Shown in pieces: positions 26,497-34,787 of a stretch of DNA of 47,207 nucleotides (positions are counted from its first letter, which is position 1; each line of letters opens with the position of its first letter). Origin of the DNA: Ktedonobacterales bacterium. Its GTDB lineage: Bacteria; Chloroflexota; Ktedonobacteria; Ktedonobacterales; Ktedonobacteraceae. The notes under the pieces were generated by a model. The model was not told the origin of the DNA and made no database searches. It worked only from the letters and a program-made list of their open reading frames with translations. The DNA lies in the NCBI GenBank assembly GCA_027451525.1, contig DAIDJF010000043.1, positions 1-47,207 on the forward strand, read 5' to 3'. The position numbers were made by a program, and so were the translations under genes.

Positions 26497-28252
26497 GCCG
26501 TGTTTCCTCCATATGGATAGGTAAAGAAAATTGGAATAATGCTCCGCCACCAACACGTGGCATCACCCAGATATGACCACCATGTGCCTCAACCAAACCT
26601 CGACAGACCGCTAAACCCAAACCAGAGCCAACAATGCCTTTTCGTTGTCCACCCGTCACGCTATAAAATTTATCAAAAATGCGTTCACTGTCCTTCGCGG
26701 CAATGCCCGGCCCACGATCAGCAACACTAATCACCACTTGCTCCTCCTGAGCCTCCGCACTAATCTCAATTGGGGTCCCAGCAGGTGTATGATGGGTAGC
26801 ATTCTCAAGCAAATTTGTCATCACCTGATCGATCTGCAAGTAATCTAGTTTCACAGGAGGTAAATCTGCTGGTAAACAGATATGCACAGGACGATCTTTT
26901 AATACCATTTGCATATGGCCCAGTACATCATGAATAAGCTCATCAACTGGATACCATTCCTTTTCAGGTCTGAGGGCACCTCCCTCAATACGCGACATAT
27001 CGAGCAGATTCCCCACCAGACGATTCAGACGATCGGCCTCTCGCTCAATCGCCTGCGCAAAACTATGCCGCGTCTCCTCATCCCACTGCACATCGTCCTG
27101 CAACAGGCTACTTGCCGATGCTTTGATAGAAGACAGCGGTGTACGCAAATCATGCGAGACGGACGAAAGCAAGGCTGCGCGTAACTCATCAGTTCGTTTT
27201 AACAATTCGACCTGAAGGCTCTCCTGATGTAAACGTGCATGCTCAATAATTGATGCCGCCTGCTCCAAGAAAGACCAGAAAAAGGCTGTGCGTGGATCGT
27301 TCGCGTCACGCTCCACGCTTGGCAACTGTTCATACGCAAACGGCTGCATGTTTCCACGCATAAGCAAACGCATCACACCGACACTATGCATAGAGGCCTT
27401 CAAAGGTAAGAGGCGAATATAGTCCCCCTCCGTCGTTGTTACATCACGACTACCATTTCGCCTCCATCGATAGCTTTTTGGCTTATCGCCCGCGGCTTTG
27501 CGCTCTCCACGTGTGCGTTGATCGTGACAGATATCAATCGCTAATCCCTGCGTCATCACCATCTCAACAGCAATTTCTTCCTCGTGTGATATCTCTATGT
27601 GCGGTACTGTTTGCTGTGTACAAGCCAGGAGAGTCATCTTTCCCTGCTTATCAGGCAAAAATATGGCACAATCATTGATGCCATCGGTCGCGAAACTCTC
27701 TACAATAGCTTGAGCGACAATATGCAATTGCCGTTCTAGCACATCCTCATTATTCGTCGCGCTCACTAACCTGTACAATGCATGAGTCTCACGCTCACGT
27801 TGGCTGGCCTGCTCTGCGCGTCTACGTAAGTCTGCGGCCAATTGTCCTGTGATAATTGCTGTGACGAGAAACATAAAAAGTGCTAACCACTCATCAAATT
27901 TCCCAATCGTGAAGGTATAGAGCGGCGGTACAAGAAAGAAATCAAAAGCCAAAAACGCGACAACAGATGCTATAATAGCAGCAAAACGCCCCCGCGTGCT
28001 TGCCAGACCCAGTACAAGCAAGAGATAAAGGAGTGATATATTGGGAATTTTCGGATAGAGATGCCCGATGTAGATACAGCCCGTCACAAACAATGCACCA
28101 CATGTTGCGAATAGCGTATCTATACCATAGCGTCTCCAACTCCGCTCACGCCGTGTTTTCAATGAGGATAACAGATTATTACGTTTCACGCTGCCTACTT
28201 CCCATAGTGCCGGTGCCAGTGTTATGCTACCTGGCAAAATGATATCATACAT
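26489..28252 (-). CDS. KdpD-like sensor histidine kinase lacking the KdpD N-terminal domain
   Basis: This is a 587-residue kinase. Four membrane segments (about 44-140) with the KdpD-type DUF4118 pattern (SLLYLLLVLGLASTRGRF, AFDFFLVPPLYTF) are followed by a GAF-like region (about 155-340). The HisKA domain has H367 in SHDLRTPLSS. The ATPase domain shows the N box NLLENATHHTP, the G1 box DRGPGIA and GSGLGLAV. Classical KdpD carries about 400 further N-terminal residues (the KdpD and USP domains that sense K+ and c-di-AMP); these are absent. A short-form KdpD is a known variant, but here the sensory mechanism is unknown. The ATG at 28252 has a poor ribosome site; a GTG about 22 codons later is an alternative. 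The gene overlaps the regulator gene. Confidence 0.88.
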   Translation of the reverse strand: MYDIILPGSITLAPALWEVGSVKRNNLLSSLKTRRERSWRRYGIDTLFATCGALFVTGCIYIGHLYPKIPNISLLYLLLVLGLASTRGRFAAIIASVVAFLAFDFFLVPPLYTFTIGKFDEWLALFMFLVTAIITGQLAADLRRRAEQASQRERETHALYRLVSATNNEDVLERQLHIVAQAIVESFATDGINDCAIFLPDKQGKMTLLACTQQTVPHIEISHEEEIAVEMVMTQGLAIDICHDQRTRGERKAAGDKPKSYRWRRNGSRDVTTTEGDYIRLLPLKASMHSVGVMRLLMRGNMQPFAYEQLPSVERDANDPRTAFFWSFLEQAASIIEHARLHQESLQVELLKRTDELRAALLSSVSHDLRTPLSSIKASASSLLQDDVQWDEETRHSFAQAIEREADRLNRLVGNLLDMSRIEGGALRPEKEWYPVDELIHDVLGHMQMVLKDRPVHICLPADLPPVKLDYLQIDQVMTNLLENATHHTPAGTPIEISAEAQEEQVVISVADRGPGIAAKDSERIFDKFYSVTGGQRKGIVGSGLGLAVCRGLVEAHGGHIWVMPRVGGGALFQFSLPIHMEETRHD

Positions 28253-28377
28253 GTAGAGGCAAGTAAAATCTTGTGTTTATGCTTGCCTCCGAGCTAACAC
28301 GATGACAAGAAAGCAGTTCTTACCGCTACAAGCGAAGGCATTTGCATACATTTAATATCTTTTGGATTGTAATACTA

Positions 28378-29706
28378 ATGAAACATTTACGTAACAGTTT
28401 GCTTCTGCTGTTTATATTGGCAACGCTCATCTCATGTAGTCCTGGACATCTGGGCGGCAATGAGATTGCGTTTATCCGTAATGGGCATCTCTGGACTATT
28501 GATCCTGATGGTTCTAATGCTTTTGATGTTGTTAATGATACGACACCAGTTCTCGATTATAGCTGGTCACCCGATCACCATATTTTTGTGTTTCGTTCTC
28601 TTGATGCCGATGTTGCACAAACGGCGGCGGGCAAGAAGTTTCCCGTGAATCCACTCACACAAGAACCAGGTGATCTGCCAAGCATGATCAATACGGTTGG
28701 CATTGATGGTGGTACACCCATTCCCACCATGTTTTCAAGCCAGGATATTCGTTTCAGCAGTCCTATGTGGAACACGGACGGCACCCATCTACTCTATCGA
28801 CAAGAAGGACTTACAACCAACAATCCGCTTGATGTTGTCTGGCTTGTCTCACAAAATGATCAGCCAGGAGGCATCGCGACCCAGACGTTACCACGTAGTT
28901 ATTCAATCCCATCACTTTCAGAACAAAACACGACTATAGGAAATTCCCAAAACGGTGTTTTTACAACGACCTTGGCAGGGAAAGGGCTGCATTACGTGCT
29001 CCCCACTCCACTTCCTACGCATCCACTCCCCGCCTCATTGGAGCGCATTCTCTGGCAACCAGCACATCATACTCCCGCTATTCTTTACGCAGTTGCCACG
29101 TCTTCACCATCATCCAACAGCGGAAACCCACAAACAGTACAATTACTCCTGCGTTCAGCCGATAACCACGCGACACTTTTAACCACCTGTGCATGTACAC
29201 AATTTTCCTGGTCACCTGATGGCAATACTATCTTGTACACCACTGGCACAAGCTATACATTGCTCAATATTCATAGTATGACCTCATTTTCGATCACGAC
29301 CGATGCACAGAGCATTCCTTACTGGTCACCCGATAGCCAGTTTATCATCTTCGATGGCCTGCACACGCTCTCGCTTGTCTCACTCGCGACGCAACAACAA
29401 CAGGTGTTGCTCAGCGATACGTCAACGGGCAACCGGCCAGCAAGATCGCCGTCTATCATAGGGGTAAACGCTTTACTGCATCCTATTGGCAACTCGATCT
29501 GGGCCAGTGATAGCAGGCATTTTCTTTTCCTCACGCGCAACCGCTCTTTCTGGCAAGGAAAACAACTAGCGGCACGACAGGGATTGTATAGTGTCAGCAT
29601 TGATGCGCGTGGACAAGTGGGGCAACCCGCACTGGTTGACACTGGCAATGACACACAAGCGGGTTGGAGTTATGAAAATGCCAATACTTCGTTTCTTTTT
29701 TCGTGA
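28378..29706 (+). CDS. Lipoprotein with PD40/TolB-like beta-propeller
   Basis: This is a 442-residue exported protein. The signal peptide ends in the lipobox LISC with C20 as the lipidation site (MKHLRNSLLLLFILATLISC). The mature part is made of PD40-type propeller blades, visible as DYSWSPDHHIFVFRS, FSWSPDGNTILYTT and YWSPDSQFIIFDG, with weaker blades between. The ATG at 28378 is preferred over 28342 because it gives a classic lipoprotein signal. Such propellers bind proteins or ligands on the outer face of the membrane; no enzymatic residues are seen. It is divergent from the KdpD-like gene and 33 bases upstream of a small coiled-coil gene. Confidence 0.8.
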   Translation: MKHLRNSLLLLFILATLISCSPGHLGGNEIAFIRNGHLWTIDPDGSNAFDVVNDTTPVLDYSWSPDHHIFVFRSLDADVAQTAAGKKFPVNPLTQEPGDLPSMINTVGIDGGTPIPTMFSSQDIRFSSPMWNTDGTHLLYRQEGLTTNNPLDVVWLVSQNDQPGGIATQTLPRSYSIPSLSEQNTTIGNSQNGVFTTTLAGKGLHYVLPTPLPTHPLPASLERILWQPAHHTPAILYAVATSSPSSNSGNPQTVQLLLRSADNHATLLTTCACTQFSWSPDGNTILYTTGTSYTLLNIHSMTSFSITTDAQSIPYWSPDSQFIIFDGLHTLSLVSLATQQQQVLLSDTSTGNRPARSPSIIGVNALLHPIGNSIWASDSRHFLFLTRNRSFWQGKQLAARQGLYSVSIDARGQVGQPALVDTGNDTQAGWSYENANTSFLFS

Positions 29707-29739
29707 ACACTGTTTCTGCATACTGGAGGATCAACGCAT

Positions 29740-29937
29740 ATGAGCGATCAGAACAATAACAAACAAATGCCCGGCGAGGAAGAGAAGGACCTGTATGATG
29801 AGGAAGAATACGATGATATGGAATTGCTAGAGCGTTTAGAGACGTTGCGCGAAGATATGGAGGATTTGCGCGTCACAACCCTGCAAGAGGTTCTTCAACG
29901 CATTGAGGAATTGCATCATAAACTTGATCGGATCTAA
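29740..29937 (+). CDS. Small acidic coiled-coil protein
   Basis: This is a 65-residue protein. Residues 1-25 are acidic and disordered (PGEEEKDLYDEEEYDD). The rest is a predicted amphipathic helix with Leu/Met/Ile spaced at heptad positions (MELLERLETLREDMEDL, LQEVLQRIEELHHKLDRI), long enough for a short coiled coil. GGAGG lies 11 bases before the ATG. It follows the PD40 lipoprotein in the same direction and ends 14 bases before a strong terminator. The function is unknown; it may be a regulator or adaptor of the upstream protein. Confidence 0.75.
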   Translation: MSDQNNNKQMPGEEEKDLYDEEEYDDMELLERLETLREDMEDLRVTTLQEVLQRIEELHHKLDRI

Positions 29938-29951
29938 TTGAAGAGAAGATA

Positions 29952-29991
29952 GATGCGCGTTTTTACCGTTTGGTTGGTAAAAACGCGCATC
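29952..29991. terminator. Bidirectional terminator between the coiled-coil gene and livF
   Basis: A perfect 16-bp inverted repeat (GATGCGCGTTTTTACC at 29952-29967 with 29976-29991) has an 8-nt loop. It lies between the convergent plus-strand unit and the liv operon. Confidence 0.8.
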
Positions 29992-29997
29992 ATTACG

Positions 29998-30714
29998 CTA
30001 TGCACCGCCAAGATAGGCCTGCCGAACCAGATCATTTTGCAGCAGATTAGGAGCAGTATCGCTTAATACAATATTGCCCGTCTGAAGGACATAGCCACGG
30101 TCAGCCAGACTAAGGGCCATCGAAGCGTTCTGCTCAACCAAGAAAATCGTCACGCCCTCGCTACGAATCTGCTTTACCGTGTCGAAAACGGTCTCTACAA
30201 GGATGGGCGAGAGGCCCATCGATGGTTCATCCATGCAGATCATACGTGGGCGCGACATCAAAGCGCGTGCCATCGCCAGCATTTGCTGCTCACCGCCTGA
30301 CATCGTGCCAGCAATCTGTTTTAAACGCTCTTTGATGCGCGGAAAAATCTGGCAGACGTGATCGATATCAGCAGCCACTTCAGCATGGCTACTGCGGCTA
30401 TAGGCTCCCATCTGTAGATTTTCCAGCACGCTCATACGACCGAAGATACGACGCGCTTCTGGCACGAGGGCCAGACCAGAGCGCACAATATCACCAGGAA
30501 GTCGCTTTTCTATTGCCTGCCCATCAAACTCTATCTTGCCACTTTTGGCCCGCACCAAGCCGAAAATCGTTTTCATTGTTGTCGTTTTGCCCGCGGCATT
30601 CGCACCGAGCAGGCATACGATCTCCCCTTTATTGACCTCAAGCGAGATGCCATGTAATACCTGGCTTGGGCCATAATAGGTATCTACATCAACTAGCCGT
30701 AACATCGTAGACAT
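29998..30714 (-). CDS. livF: Branched-chain amino acid ABC transporter ATPase LivF
   Basis: This 238-residue ATPase is of typical LivF length. Walker A is GANAAGKTT, the signature is MSGGEQQMLAMARAL, Walker B is MICMDEPSMGLSP, and the switch His follows in IFLVEQN (Gln-type). With LivG it powers import of Leu, Ile and Val or related amino acids. GGAGAG precedes the ATG at 30714 (MSTMLRLVD), preferred over the longer 30750 start. It is last in the livJHMGF operon. Confidence 0.93.
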   Translation of the reverse strand: MSTMLRLVDVDTYYGPSQVLHGISLEVNKGEIVCLLGANAAGKTTTMKTIFGLVRAKSGKIEFDGQAIEKRLPGDIVRSGLALVPEARRIFGRMSVLENLQMGAYSRSSHAEVAADIDHVCQIFPRIKERLKQIAGTMSGGEQQMLAMARALMSRPRMICMDEPSMGLSPILVETVFDTVKQIRSEGVTIFLVEQNASMALSLADRGYVLQTGNIVLSDTAPNLLQNDLVRQAYLGGA

Positions 30715-30771
30715 TGTTCTCTCCGTTACCTGTTCCTCTTTGCTCTTCACCGCTTTGGATTCCCCAATAGC

Positions 30772-31602
30772 CTATAGCTCAGTGGCTTTTTCATCAGTCG
30801 TTTTCGCTCTTCCCAGATAGGCAGTGATCACACGCTCATCGCGGCGCACATCTTCTGGTAAACCCTCTGCGATTTTCTGCCCATAATCCAATACCGCGAT
30901 ACGGTCGGACATGCCCATAGTGACCGCCAGTTTGTGTTCGATCAAGAGAATTGTCAAGCCCAACTCATCGCGCAAGCGACGAATATACTTGACTGCCTCT
31001 AGCGTTTCAGCCTCATTCATACCTGCGGTTGGCTCATCCAGGAGCAGCAACTTGGGGTTTGCCGCTAGCGCGCGAGCAATTTCTATACGACGGCGGTCGG
31101 CATATGAAAGATTAATCACGTACTCATCTTGCCGCTCGATCAGTACAGTGCCGAAGAACGACAACAATTCGAGAGCGCGTTTACGGGCTTCGCTCTCCTC
31201 GCGCACAACGCGCCGCGTATGGAAAAGGGATCCCAATACTGAGGCTTTTAACTGCGTATGCTCGCCGACCAGCACATTCTCCAACACGGTCATATTATTG
31301 AACAGGCGAATATTCTGGAACGTGCGCGTAATGCCACGCACGACAATCTGATTCGGCTTCAGACCAACTAACGATTTCCCTTCCAGGCGAATATCGCCCG
31401 CAGTGGGTGTATAGATACCCGTAATCAGATTGAAAACGGTCGTCTTGCCCGCACCATTAGGACCGATGACACTGATGATCTCTTTAGGCCAGATGCTCAA
31501 GTCCACATCTTTGACCGCAGTCAAGCCACCGAACTGCTTCGTCACCTGACTCAGTTCCAGAAGCGGTGTTCCCGTATGCGTTTGTTCTGCTGCAATGCTC
31601 AT
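30772..31602 (-). CDS. livG: Branched-chain amino acid ABC transporter ATPase LivG
   Basis: This 276-residue ATPase has Walker A GPNGAGKTT, the LivG-type region RTFQNIRLFNNMTVLENVLVG, the signature LSYADRRRIEIARAL (a variant of LSYGxQRR) and Walker B LLLLDEPTAGMN. The switch His is in ILLIEHKLAV. AGAGGG lies five bases before the ATG at 31602, and the upstream livM stop is 17 bases away, so the genes are tightly coupled. The C-terminus is slightly longer than usual. Confidence 0.93.
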   Translation of the reverse strand: MSIAAEQTHTGTPLLELSQVTKQFGGLTAVKDVDLSIWPKEIISVIGPNGAGKTTVFNLITGIYTPTAGDIRLEGKSLVGLKPNQIVVRGITRTFQNIRLFNNMTVLENVLVGEHTQLKASVLGSLFHTRRVVREESEARKRALELLSFFGTVLIERQDEYVINLSYADRRRIEIARALAANPKLLLLDEPTAGMNEAETLEAVKYIRRLRDELGLTILLIEHKLAVTMGMSDRIAVLDYGQKIAEGLPEDVRRDERVITAYLGRAKTTDEKATEL

Positions 31603-31619
31603 AATAACCCTCTTTATGA

Positions 31620-33602
31620 CTACTCAACACGCACTTCAGACTCAAAATCTGGCGCGCCCGGCGGAACTTCTAATGGTTCGACTTCAAACGACTCGGCCTC
31701 GGAGCGATGCAACTCGCGCCGTCTGCGCGCACTGGGGATTAAGCCTTCGGGACGGAAGATCATAATCACAATCAGAATAACCCCAAAGGTCAGGTTACGG
31801 ATATTGCCGAACGTGAAGCCAGGAATAAAGTGGGTGATTGCGGTAAAGATCGGATGCATAAAACTGGTAGGGTCTGCAGCCAACGTATCGAGCTGCGCGA
31901 GGATAAACTCGTTAATCGCATACACAGCGAGCGCGCCGACGATAACGCCAGGAATACTGCCAATGCCGCCAATAACGACCATTGCCAGGTAGATTACCGA
32001 GTCACCAAAGCTAAAGTTATCCGGCGAGACGCTACCCAATTTCGCGGCATGATACGCTCCCGCGAGTCCTGAGAAAAACGCACCAGCGGCAAAGGCAAAC
32101 AATTTTGTATTCACCAGATTGATGCCCGAAGAGGCTGCCGCGATTTCATCCTCGCGAATCGCAACCCAGGCACGTCCCAGGCGTGAGTCACGCAGACGCA
32201 CATTGGCAAAAATGACCAGCGCGATTAAGGCCAGAATCAGGTAATAGTAGGGCGTGGAACTTGACCAATTCACACCAGGGAAAGCGGGAGATTGTACGCC
32301 CACAATACCATTGGAACCATTGGTATATTTGTCCAGTTCCAGGAAGACAATTGGTACAATTTCACCGAAGCCCAGCGTCACAATTGCCAGATAGTCACCA
32401 CGTAAACGCAGCGTTGGCGCACCAAGCATGACACCCCAGAAGGCTGCAACAAGAGCAGTGATGATCAACATCGGCCAGAAGAGCCAGGGGAGAATCGCGA
32501 CATTGACTGGAATGCCCGTAATCGCGGAAAACTGGTTTGAACCGAAAATACCCCAGACATAGGCACCAATCGCGAAGAAGGCCACATAACCCAGGTCAAG
32601 CAGACCCGCAAAACCAACGACAATATTGAGGCCAAGGGCAAGAATCACGTAATAGCCAGCATCACCGTAACCCGCCAAGCGTCCATCTGTACCAGCCCCA
32701 AACAAAAATGGATCAAGGATGGGATAGAAAAGCACAAAGAGAAGCAACAGGGTGAGCAGGAAGCGGCGTGCGCCAGGGCTATTTAAGGGCAAATCACTAA
32801 ACAGAGTGCTCGTGCTCGTCCGTGCTGGTTTCGTTTGTCCATTCGCGGAGGTATTCACAGATTTCTGCTCCTGAATTGGATTATTATCGCTACTAGCTTT
32901 CTGTTTAGCGAGATAAAGCGTAATAGTGCCACTCGCACGTCCCAAAACATAGCCAAGCACAGGTAACACGAGAGTCCGCACGACGACATAGATGATCAGG
33001 ACTGTAGCAAGTTGACCACTAATAATGTAGACGATGTCGAGAATAAGCCAGGCCACACTTAAGGCTGCTGAGAACCAGAATGCGCCAGCCGTCGCACGTT
33101 GCATGACGGTAGCGCGTTCAGCCTCGCTCAACTTATGTAGAGCAGACGCGGCAGACGCGGCGGCAACCCCCCCCGACTTGCTACGTGTTAAACGGCTTTT
33201 GACCACCAGGTAGATCGCCCATATAATTGCGCTAATTGCCAGACCAATGATCAATCCCAGCAGCGAAACCAGGATAATAGGCACGACCGCAAAGAAGAGC
33301 ATATCTAGCCATACGACCAGCATTCCTTGTTTGCCATTATCGGTCGCCACAAGATAGCCAGTTAGTGCAATAATGGTGGCGTAGAAGATGAGCGTAAAAA
33401 TTGCAACGAGCGTCAAGGAAAGAGGGTCTGTTGGTACACCAGGAATGGCAGTAGAGGGAGAAACAATGGTATTGACCACCGCTTCACCGAAGAAGAAGAC
33501 AAAAACAAATGCGGGCACAAGGAGAGCAACAACCCACTTTATGAGCAGATTGCGCGTGTCGCCCGTCGGGAAAAGCGTTTGCGCGTTTTTGGATACAGCC
33601 AT
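31620..33602 (-). CDS. livM: Branched-chain amino acid ABC permease LivM with large N-terminal membrane extension
   Basis: This 660-residue permease is about twice normal LivM length. Residues 276-640 are a standard LivM: GYYVILALGLNIVVGFAGLLDLGYVAFFAIGAY, then PTLRLRGDYLAIVTLGFGEI and RAWVAIREDEIAA, the cytoplasmic coupling region. Residues 1-275 are an extra domain with about six hydrophobic segments (near 22-45, 61-85, 95-132, 172-196 and 198-230) and a soluble Lys/Ser/Thr-rich linker (about 232-275). This domain has no recognised function. GGAG lies ten bases before the ATG at 33602. Codons and composition do not change across the junction at about 32777, so the fusion seems old. Confidence 0.88.
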   Translation of the reverse strand: MAVSKNAQTLFPTGDTRNLLIKWVVALLVPAFVFVFFFGEAVVNTIVSPSTAIPGVPTDPLSLTLVAIFTLIFYATIIALTGYLVATDNGKQGMLVVWLDMLFFAVVPIILVSLLGLIIGLAISAIIWAIYLVVKSRLTRSKSGGVAAASAASALHKLSEAERATVMQRATAGAFWFSAALSVAWLILDIVYIISGQLATVLIIYVVVRTLVLPVLGYVLGRASGTITLYLAKQKASSDNNPIQEQKSVNTSANGQTKPARTSTSTLFSDLPLNSPGARRFLLTLLLLFVLFYPILDPFLFGAGTDGRLAGYGDAGYYVILALGLNIVVGFAGLLDLGYVAFFAIGAYVWGIFGSNQFSAITGIPVNVAILPWLFWPMLIITALVAAFWGVMLGAPTLRLRGDYLAIVTLGFGEIVPIVFLELDKYTNGSNGIVGVQSPAFPGVNWSSSTPYYYLILALIALVIFANVRLRDSRLGRAWVAIREDEIAAASSGINLVNTKLFAFAAGAFFSGLAGAYHAAKLGSVSPDNFSFGDSVIYLAMVVIGGIGSIPGVIVGALAVYAINEFILAQLDTLAADPTSFMHPIFTAITHFIPGFTFGNIRNLTFGVILIVIMIFRPEGLIPSARRRRELHRSEAESFEVEPLEVPPGAPDFESEVRVE

Positions 33603-33646
33603 GCGAGTATCACTCCATTTTTCAGGTTAATAAGCTGCGCGCAGCA

Positions 33647-34585
33647 TCAAACTTTTTCCGGTGTCTGCTGCCCAAGAATGCCCGAGGGACGGAACACCAG
33701 GATCAGAATAAGGATGGCGAAAATGATGGCACGTGTCCAGGCAGCACCGCCATGCGGCAACACAGTGTCAGGCACGAGGGTAGAGAGAGCTTCAACAACA
33801 CCAATCACGATGCCACCTAGCATTGCTCCGGCGATATTCCCGATACCCCCCAAAACCGCAGCCGTAAAAGCAATCAGGCCAAGTTGGAAACCAATATAGA
33901 AGACCGTACTTCCATATTGCAATTCATAAATGAAACCTGCAGCTCCAGCCAATGCCGCCCCAATAAAGAAGGTGAAAGCAATGATAAAATCTACATTGAC
34001 ACCCATCAAAGCAGCAGCTTCACGATCTTGCGCGACCGCACGCATCGCACGCCCGATACGTGTTCTTGAAACAAGCAGTTGCAAACCAACCATTAAGAGT
34101 AGAGATACGATCAGCACCAGGATATTTACATTGCTGATAGTGACCGAACCAATGTTATAGTTCACGATGGGAAGAATCTGGGGGAAAGAGATGAAGTTGA
34201 CGCCTTTCCAGAGTTTTCCAACATCTTCTAGAACCAGGGATACGCCAATCGCGGTGATAAGAGGAGCCAGACGCGGAGCATTGCGCAAGGGACGATAGGC
34301 AATGCGTTCAATAGCTACACCCAGAACAGCGCAGATCAGCATAGACATCAGGCAGGTTGCAACCAAAATAGCAATCAGGGAAAAACCCGTAATGTTCGAG
34401 TTAGAATTGATACCGAGAAAATTGAGAAAAACGATAGAGACGAGCGTTCCAATCATGAATACATCGCCGTGAGCGAAATTAATCAGTTCGATGATTCCAT
34501 ACACCATTGTATAGCCAAGCGCAATAAGAGCATAAATTGCTCCTGTTGCCAATCCTACAATCAATTCTTGCAAGAATAATGTCAT
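33647..34585 (-). CDS. livH: Branched-chain amino acid ABC permease LivH
   Basis: This 312-residue inner-membrane permease has eight or more hydrophobic segments. Family features are IYALIALGYTMVYGIIELINFAHGDVFM near the N-terminus, RTRIGRAMRAVAQDREAAALMGVN as the coupling loop and GGIGNIAGAMLGG near the end. The ATG at 34585 (MTLFLQELIVG) follows AAGGTGG at ten bases; the longer ORF start at 34657 gives an unlikely N-terminus. It pairs with LivM to form the channel. Confidence 0.92.
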   Translation of the reverse strand: MTLFLQELIVGLATGAIYALIALGYTMVYGIIELINFAHGDVFMIGTLVSIVFLNFLGINSNSNITGFSLIAILVATCLMSMLICAVLGVAIERIAYRPLRNAPRLAPLITAIGVSLVLEDVGKLWKGVNFISFPQILPIVNYNIGSVTISNVNILVLIVSLLLMVGLQLLVSRTRIGRAMRAVAQDREAAALMGVNVDFIIAFTFFIGAALAGAAGFIYELQYGSTVFYIGFQLGLIAFTAAVLGGIGNIAGAMLGGIVIGVVEALSTLVPDTVLPHGGAAWTRAIIFAILILILVFRPSGILGQQTPEKV

Positions 34586-34681
34586 ACGTGGATTACCACC
34601 TTCCATCAGAAAGCATATAGTATGAAGAAGGGAAACAGCATAACATGCAATATGCATCTGTTATGCCAGCTTCCCCTCTGG

Positions 34682-34724
34682 TTCCTGAACATCAGGTAGA
34701 ACCGCTCTGCCTGATATTCAGGAA
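34682..34724. other. Intercistronic hairpin between livJ and livH
   Basis: TTCCTGAACATCAGG (34682-34696) pairs with CCTGATATTCAGGAA (34710-34724) over 15 bp with one mismatch and a 13-nt loop. It lies just after the substrate-binding-protein gene. Such hairpins often protect or partly terminate the transcript so that the binding protein is made in excess; no T-tract follows. Confidence 0.55.
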
Positions 34725-34787
34725 TGTCTGTGCAAGATTCTCTTCTGTCCTATGCCGATCAAACAGCTAAAAGACACTGAGTGGACA

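Noticed and set aside
31620..33602. LivM extension as a separate fused gene caused by a sequencing frameshift
   Set aside because: The reading frame is continuous, with no stop or frame change at the junction, and there is one good ribosome site at the upstream start only.
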